Shown: positions 62,206-64,000 of the stretch, piece by piece
Layout: the number at the start of each line of letters is the position of its first letter
Position numbering within the stretch: position 1 is the stretch's first letter
Source of the DNA: Sphingomonas sp.
Lineage (GTDB): Bacteria > Pseudomonadota > Alphaproteobacteria > Sphingomonadales > Sphingomonadaceae
Direction of reading: 5' to 3'
Length of the DNA stretch: 64,000 nt
Assembly: GCF_017744835.1 (NCBI RefSeq)
Contig: NZ_JAGIAM010000001.1
Location: forward strand, 992,001 to 1,056,000
Notes under the pieces: generated by a model
What the model was told of the DNA's origin: nothing
Databases searched by the model: none
What the model saw: the letters and a program-made list of their open reading frames with translations, nothing else
Made by a program: the position numbers and the translations under genes

Positions 62206-62952
62206 TCAGCCCTCGCGGTGGACGAGGAAAGGCGACCAGGCCTGGTTGACCGGCATCAGCTCGAGGCTGTTGATGTTGAGGTGCGCGGGCTGCTCGGCGA
62301 CCCAGAGCATCGTCCTGGCGATGTCCTCGGCGGTCATCGGGTTCACGCCCGAATAGAGCTTGTCGGAGGCTTCCTGGCTGCCGGTGCGCACCAGCGTGAA
62401 TTCGGTCTCGACCATGCCGGGCTCGATCGAAGTGACGCGCACGCCGGTGCCGATCAGGTCCGAACGCAGGTTGAGGCTGAACTGGCGGACGAAGGACTTG
62501 GTCGCGCCATACACATTACCGCCGGGATAGGGGTAGTTGGCGGCGACCGATGACAGGTTGATGATCGCGCCCTTGCGCTCGACGAGCAGCGGCAGGAGCT
62601 TGTGCGTCATCGACACCAGCGCCGTGATGTTGGTGTCGATCATCGTCGTCCAGTTGGACAGCGAGGCCTTTTGCGCCGGCTCGAGCCCGAGGGCGAGGCC
62701 GGCGTTGTTGATCAGCAGGTCGATGCCGCGGAATTCCTCCGGCAGCGAATGGAGCGCTGCGTCGCGCGCGGCTTCGTCGCGCACGTCGAAGGCGAGCGTG
62801 TGGACGCGATTCTCGCTGATCGTGGTGGCGAGCGCATCGAGCCGCTCCTTGCGCCGGCCGGTCGCGACCACGCGCCAGCCCGCCGCCGCAAAGGCGCGGA
62901 CCGCAGCCTCGCCGATTCCCGCAGTGGCGCCGGTGATGAGGGCGGTGGGCAT
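62206..62952 (-). CDS. SDR family NADP-dependent dehydrogenase (YdfG-like)
   Basis: The 248-residue protein has the cofactor loop ITGATAGIGEAAVRAFAAAG, NNAGLALGLEPA, and the catalytic YGATK. EPGMVETEFTLVR near 190 is typical of YdfG/serine-3-hydroxyacid dehydrogenases. GGAGACGAGCCC precedes the ATG. It heads a two-gene unit with the epimerase gene. Confidence 0.9.
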   Translation of the reverse strand: MPTALITGATAGIGEAAVRAFAAAGWRVVATGRRKERLDALATTISENRVHTLAFDVRDEAARDAALHSLPEEFRGIDLLINNAGLALGLEPAQKASLSNWTTMIDTNITALVSMTHKLLPLLVERKGAIINLSSVAANYPYPGGNVYGATKSFVRQFSLNLRSDLIGTGVRVTSIEPGMVETEFTLVRTGSQEASDKLYSGVNPMTAEDIARTMLWVAEQPAHLNINSLELMPVNQAWSPFLVHREG

Positions 62953-63019
62953 GGGCTCGTCTCCTTGGCTGGTTCGGTGCGGCTATGCGGATTGATCGCC
63001 AATGAGGCAATGCCAACAA

Positions 63020-63083
63020 CCTTCTCCCTTGATGGGAGAAGGAAGGGCGCGCGCGTTAGCGCGTGGGAGGATGAGGGTGCGTG
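63020..63083. repeat. Dispersed intergenic repeat with a 9-base perfect hairpin
   Basis: CCTTCTCCC-TTGAT-GGGAGAAGG forms a perfect 9-base stem, followed by a GCGCGCGTTAGCGCGTGGGA segment and AGGATGAGGG. The whole resembles a repeat unit common between genes in sphingomonads. It lies upstream of the YdfG-like gene. Confidence 0.6.
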
Positions 63084-63143
63084 TGCCGCAGATGCCGCGC
63101 TATCGCTTCTGCGGCGCCTTCAGGCTTGTCCTCCGGTTGACCA

Positions 63144-63572
63144 TCATTCCCCGTCGTCGTGCGAGGGGCTCGGATCGTCCTCGTAGCTGGTGCGCGCTTC
63201 GCCGAGGTGCCAGCGTTCGCCGTCCCAGCGATCCTCATGGTCGCCGTACTGGATGAGCGTGGCCGGCGGGCAGCCGAGCTCGGGCAAGTGGATGCGGAGC
63301 AGCGCGCGGGCGCCGTCGACGTCGATGGCGTCGATGTCGACCACGCAGAACAGAGTCTCGCGCTCGCCTTCGGCATCCTCGGCGCCGAGCATCGTGCCGC
63401 CGCCCTGGCTGCAGCCGAGCCCCGCGAGGCGCAGCTCGGCGTCGAGCGTGACGCAGTAGCGATAATGGCGCTCGAAGGGATCGAGATCGCCGGGGAGGAT
63501 CACCGCCAGATATTCGGTGTCGAGCGGGTCCTCCATCATCGGGCCCAGCCCCTCGAGGAACCGCTCGATCAC
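63144..63572 (-). CDS. Hypothetical acidic protein downstream of pheT
   Basis: The 142-residue acidic product (MIERFLEGLGPMMEDPLDTE, then ETLFCVVDIDAIDVDGARAL and IQYGDHEDRWDGERW) matches no family I recognise. It has no signal peptide or membrane segment. The start is a GTG 4 bases after the pheT stop, so it is probably co-transcribed with pheT. A short Gly/Cys stretch (LGCSQGGGTM) lies mid-protein. Confidence 0.6.
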   Translation of the reverse strand: MIERFLEGLGPMMEDPLDTEYLAVILPGDLDPFERHYRYCVTLDAELRLAGLGCSQGGGTMLGAEDAEGERETLFCVVDIDAIDVDGARALLRIHLPELGCPPATLIQYGDHEDRWDGERWHLGEARTSYEDDPSPSHDDGE

Positions 63573-63576
63573 CGGT

Positions 63577-64000
63577 TCAGCTCCTGAGGCTCGCGCCCAG
63601 CTTGGCCGCGGCGGCGACGACCTTGTCGGCGATGGCCTTGAGATCGGCCTCGGTGAAGCTCTTCTCGGCGGGCTGGAGCGTGACTTCGACCGCGAGGCTC
63701 TTCTGCGCCTCGGGCACGCCGGTGCCGGTGAAGACGTCGAACAGCCGCGCATCGACGATCGCGGCCTTGTCGGCGCCCTTGACCGCGCGGACCAGGTCGC
63801 CGGCTGCAAGAGTCGAAGGGACCAGGAAGGCGAAGTCGCGCGTCACCGGCTGGAGCGCGGGCGGCGCATAGGCCGGGCGCATGAAGCCGGTCCCGCGCTT
63901 CGGCGGAAGCGCGTCGAGATAGAGCTCGATCGCGGCGACGTCGCCATCGAGGTCGAAGGCCTTGAGCACGCTCGGGTGGACCATGCCGAAGGCCGCGAGC
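63577..64000 (-). CDS. pheT: Phenylalanyl-tRNA synthetase beta subunit, C-terminal part (5' end outside window)
   Basis: This is the last ~140 residues of PheT. The FDX-ACB anticodon-binding domain is clear, with PPALQPVTRDFAFLVPSTL, DARLFDVFTGTGVPEAQKSL and FTEADLKAIADKVVAAAAKL. The frame is open to the right edge, and the Met at 63984 is internal. The stop is 4 bases before the GTG of the unknown acidic gene. Confidence 0.95.
   Translation of the reverse strand, partial: LAAFGMVHPSVLKAFDLDGDVAAIELYLDALPPKRGTGFMRPAYAPPALQPVTRDFAFLVPSTLAAGDLVRAVKGADKAAIVDARLFDVFTGTGVPEAQKSLAVEVTLQPAEKSFTEADLKAIADKVVAAAAKLGASLRS

Overview
This window looks like a chromosomal segment of a sphingomonad (Alphaproteobacteria, Sphingomonas-like). 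It is very GC-rich and tightly packed. It carries a ccrM methyltransferase whose upstream DNA is rich in GANTC and has CtrA-like half-sites. It also has two stress-type promoters of the alphaproteobacterial EcfG kind, a UdgX glycosylase, a DUF3008 stress-type protein, and dispersed pyrimidine/purine hairpins of a kind common between genes in this family. No transposase, integrase, CRISPR array or rRNA is visible. Both ends are cut: fliG at the left edge and pheT at the right edge.

Region 1 (1-11,450) is one long flagellar operon, fliG-H-I-J-K-L-M-N-O-P-Q-R-flhB-fliD-fliS. Many neighbours overlap by a few bases. It encodes the rotor/switch (FliG, FliM, FliN), the export ATPase and its helpers (FliH, FliI, FliJ), hook-length control (FliK), the export gate (FliO, FliP, FliQ, FliR, FlhB), and the cap with the flagellin chaperone (FliD, FliS). 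FliM lacks the usual N-terminal CheY-binding motif.

Region 2 (11,500-26,400) is mostly housekeeping. It holds a CoA-transferase/racemase-family gene with altered catalytic residues, an FMN reductase, a class A beta-lactamase-like lipoprotein, polA with a flippase, an rpe-heparinase-purH operon, a DUF3008 gene, csaA, a secreted CBM-like protein, ubiG and lysC.

Region 3 (26,400-39,900) is accessory. It holds small soluble proteins, ThuA, and an SDR dehydrogenase behind an EcfG-like promoter. Beside it is a two-gene operon of tiny membrane proteins behind a perfect sigma-54 -24/-12 element. Next come a diguanylate cyclase, a secreted peroxiredoxin, an outer-membrane phospholipase A, hisN, a Rnk-like protein and a crotonase. 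It also contains an unrecognised operon made of a 52-residue peptide, a cupin/HEAT-like pair of paralogues and a response regulator that has lost its phospho-aspartate. That peptide operon and the sigma-54 mini-operon are the strongest candidates for undescribed systems.

Region 4 (39,900-64,000) has an RNA ligase-like gene, ccrM with its cell-cycle-type control region, folP, a GT39 glycosyltransferase, an AlkD-like protein, a Tat-exported Gfo/Idh oxidoreductase and a sigma-54 activator. The pntAA-AB-B transhydrogenase operon follows, led by a small aa3-oxidase subunit IV-like gene. After it come two atypical regulators, a DJ-1 protein, udgX, an Xre regulator, a GST, a CrtI-like oxidoreductase, a DUF2147 protein, a sulfatase-fold membrane enzyme, a cupin, tRNA-Val(TAC), an epimerase/SDR pair, a small unknown gene and the 3' end of pheT.
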